A DNA stretch of 7,344 nucleotides from the NCBI GenBank assembly GCA_003564735.1, contig PXEK01000214.1, positions 1 through 7,344 on the forward strand, in the 5' to 3' direction. This DNA is from Cryomorphaceae bacterium (GTDB lineage Bacteria > Bacteroidota > Bacteroidia > Flavobacteriales_G > Salibacteraceae). The notes under the pieces are model-generated. The model was not told where the DNA came from. It saw only the letters and a program-made list of their open reading frames with translations, and searched no databases. Below are positions 6,680 to 7,344 of this stretch, piece after piece; positions within the stretch are counted from its first letter, which is position 1; every line of letters starts with the position of its first letter. Position numbers and translations under genes: made by a program.

Positions 6680-6719
6680 GTTGCGGGTGAAATCACGAAT
6701 ACTGCAAGGAACGAGAAGG
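6680..6719 (+). repeat. Spaced module, copy B
   Basis: Begins GTTGCGGGT, lacks the AGTGGC middle block, and has CAAGGAACGAGAAGG starting 25 bases after the first G. The tail runs into the AAGGAC hexamer array. Confidence 0.6.
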
Positions 6720-6792
6720 ACAAGGTCGAGGACAAGGACAAGGCTAAGGACAAGGACAAGGTCGAGGATTGAGGACAAGGATTGAGGCCAAG
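6716..6792. repeat. AAGGAC hexamer tandem array
   Basis: Nine contiguous hexamers (6716-6769) with consensus AAGGAC, followed by three more units displaced by single inserted T bases. Variants are AAGGTC, GAGGAC, AAGGCT and GAGGAT. A higher-order duplication is visible: AAGGACAAGGTCGAGGAC at 6716-6733 recurs at 6752-6769 with one mismatch, exactly six units later. The plus strand is almost wholly purine. Confidence 0.9.
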
Positions 6793-6810
6793 ATGCAGAG
6801 GGTAGCTAGC

Positions 6811-6831
6811 GGCCAAAGGCTAATGGCTAAA
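6811..6831. repeat. Heptamer tandem run, GGCTAAA type
   Basis: Three contiguous 7-bp units: GGCCAAA, GGCTAAT, GGCTAAA, with flanking partial units (AGCTAGC before, TGCTCAG after). Confidence 0.7.
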
Positions 6832-6855
6832 TGCTCAGGAAAATAGTCCGGAAAG

Positions 6856-6883
6856 TTTCACGAAGAGACACTGAGACGCTAAG
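6856..6883. repeat. Degenerate period-8 stretch
   Basis: After TTT the sequence reads CACGAAGA, GACACTGA, GACGCTAA, G, three octamers sharing the GA/CA-C-x-x-A pattern. It resembles the degenerate 'ACGCAAAG' octamer filler seen in intergenic DNA of various bacteria; that comparison is from memory and unverified. Confidence 0.45.
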
Positions 6884-6897
6884 CGGTCAAGAAAGAT

Positions 6898-6938
6898 GTT
6901 GCGGGTTAAGTCTAGTGGCGTACAAGGAATGAGAATGG
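6898..6938 (+). repeat. Spaced module, copy C
   Basis: Begins GTTGCGGGTT, has AGTGGC in the middle as in copy A, and TACAAGGAATGAGAATGG with CAAGGAA starting 25 bases after the first G. It thus shares the middle block with A and the tail with B. Confidence 0.65.
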
Positions 6939-7045
6939 AATTAAAGATTGAGAGGCTCTTAAGAGAGTGATTTTTCGGTTTAGAAATGGAGCTTCGGGAA
7001 CCTGTGTAGTTACTCATCGAGTTTGTTAAACAACTCCTCTAATCC

Positions 7046-7075
7046 TTGCAGTTTTAAAAAATCCCCTTATATTTG
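7046..7075 (+). promoter_or_regulatory. Strong Bacteroidota-type promoter
   Basis: TTG at 7046-7048 and TATATTTG at 7068-7075 are separated by 19 bp, matching both elements and the spacing of the Bacteroidota sigma-A consensus (TTG/TTTG, about 19-21 bp, TAnnTTTG). It is the only site in the window with both boxes. Transcription would start near 7080-7082. Confidence 0.7.
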
Positions 7076-7148
7076 CGACAATGATTCATTTTTATTCACA
7101 AGCCTCTTAACCGTCACAACAGACGACGGGGCACTAAATTAAATTTTT
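7076..7148 (+). other. Predicted 5' leader of the right-edge gene
   Basis: About 68 nt lie between the predicted transcription start and the ATG at 7149. The leader contains a nine-codon frame starting at 7081 (product MIHFYSQAS) that begins almost at the +1 position, a weak CCGTC/GACGG hairpin at 7111-7129, and an AT-rich stretch just before the ATG, as is usual for Bacteroidota translation starts. No known riboswitch is recognisable. Confidence 0.35.
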
Positions 7149-7277
7149 ATGAAACAATTAAGTACCAAGCGAAACGTCGCTTTAGGAAACGCCGGCGGCA
7201 AGGCCGTAGGATTTCAAAATGTTGAAAACAGCCTCCAATTTGAATGGGGGGGGGAGTTTAAGTGTAATTATAAGTAA
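7149..7277 (+). CDS. Short hypothetical reading frame ending just after a G9 tract
   Basis: A 42-codon frame starts at an ATG preceded by an AT-rich leader, 73 nt after the best promoter in the window. The product begins MKQLSTKRNVALGNAGGKAV and is basic at its N-terminus; I do not recognise it. The nine-G run at 7246-7254 encodes W33-G34-G35 and the frame stops eight codons later. If the tract had eight G, or otherwise lost one base, the frame would continue through the hydrophobic segment to the window edge. It could therefore be the 5' part of a frameshifted or phase-variable gene, a genuine small protein, or not a gene at all. Codon use gives no strong argument either way. Confidence 0.35.
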   Translation: MKQLSTKRNVALGNAGGKAVGFQNVENSLQFEWGGEFKCNYK

Positions 7278-7344
7278 CTTTACTGTCCTCAAGAAAATTT
7301 CTCTTTTAAGTTTAATCACACTTTTATTTTTTATGCACAGTGAA
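7219..7344 (+). CDS. Partial hypothetical gene with signal-peptide-like hydrophobic segment, runs off the right edge
   Basis: The frame that is open at the right edge has its first ATG at 7219, after an in-frame stop at 7207-7209. The 42 visible residues begin MLKTASNLNGGGS, and residues about 25-39 (KKISLLSLITLLFFM) look like the basic and hydrophobic parts of a signal peptide or a membrane anchor. No ATG, GTG or TTG lies directly before the KKI segment, so either the N-terminal 24 residues are real, a rare start codon is used, or the frame is entered from the ATG at 7149 by a shift at the G9 tract, which both frames cross. The downstream part of the gene is outside the window, so the function is unknown. 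Confidence 0.4.
   Translation, partial: MLKTASNLNGGGSLSVIISNFTVLKKISLLSLITLLFFMHSE
7246..7254 (+). repeat. Homopolymeric tract of nine G
   Basis: Nine consecutive G in an otherwise AT-leaning stretch, inside two overlapping reading frames. It is the longest G run in the window. Tracts of this length are prone to slipped-strand length changes and are also a common sequencing or assembly error site. Confidence 0.95.

Larger units (their letters stand above)
6388..7045. other. Long intergenic region without a believable gene, rich in short repeats
   Basis: About 660 bp separate the dipeptidase start from the next promoter. The first 75 bp are AT-rich and contain the probable dipeptidase promoter. 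From about 6478 to 6940 the plus strand is strongly purine-rich and built from short degenerate repeats listed separately. Open frames here on the minus strand encode low-complexity products such as alternating Leu-Val-Asp strings and are by-products of the repeats. The last 100 bp (6941-7045) return to ordinary composition and contain only a 10-bp palindrome CTCTTAAGAG (6956-6965) and a weak hairpin (7019-7036). Confidence 0.85.

Noticed and set aside
6470..6778. Minus-strand frame of about 102 codons beginning MSSILDLVLVLSLVLV
   Set aside because: It is the hexamer and heptamer repeats read backwards: low complexity, no promoter match, no recognisable domain. The same holds for the overlapping minus-strand frame at 6610-6816.
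6558..6938. CRISPR array
   Set aside because: Repeat units are 6-8 bp tandem or irregularly spaced 40-bp copies; there are no regular 25-40 bp repeats with unique spacers and no cas gene.
6835..7017. Minus-strand 60-codon frame
   Set aside because: No promoter or family signal; composition follows the repeat-rich intergenic DNA.

Overview
The window reads as a chromosomal segment of a Bacteroidota bacterium, probably flavobacterial or a close relative. The sequence-level reasons are intergenic motifs matching the Bacteroidota sigma-A -7 element TAnnTTTG, the absence of Shine-Dalgarno sequences before the genes, moderate base composition, and a set of ordinary housekeeping genes. Three of the seven recognisable genes start with TTG, and each of those starts is forced by conserved N-terminal residues or an upstream stop.

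Layout. From the left edge, a compact minus-strand operon reads, in transcription order, a UPF0104/MprF-flippase-like membrane protein (1775-2782), an HldE-C/RfaE2-type nucleotidyltransferase (1267-1788, 14-nt overlap) and radA (1-1262, 4-nt gap, C-terminus off the left edge). A divergent promoter region (about 2783-2925) separates it from a plus-strand DUF1648 membrane protein (2926-3423). Convergent to that is a second minus-strand pair: an M23 metallopeptidase (3981-4853) followed 12 nt later by ribonuclease HI (3483-3968). Upstream of these, on the same strand, is an M20-family dipeptidase (4999-6387) with a hairpin after its stop.

The right end is different. Positions 6388-7045 hold no believable gene. 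The part from about 6478 to 6940 is a purine-rich mosaic of short degenerate repeats: heptamer runs, an AAGGAC hexamer array, a three-copy spaced module, an imperfect palindrome and a period-8 stretch. After it comes the best promoter in the window (7046-7075, plus strand), then a 43-codon reading frame interrupted near a run of nine G. An overlapping frame continues through a hydrophobic, signal-peptide-like segment to the right edge. This G-tract region is the most interesting part, because a one-base length change would join the two frames.

The genes do not form a single pathway. They cover DNA recombination and repair (RadA), R-loop/RNA-DNA hybrid removal (RNase HI), cell-envelope functions (heptose-type activation, flippase-like protein, peptidoglycan peptidase) and peptide catabolism (dipeptidase). 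I see no defence system, CRISPR array, transposase, rRNA or tRNA. The novel content, if any, lies in the right-hand intergenic repeats and the G-tract gene start.
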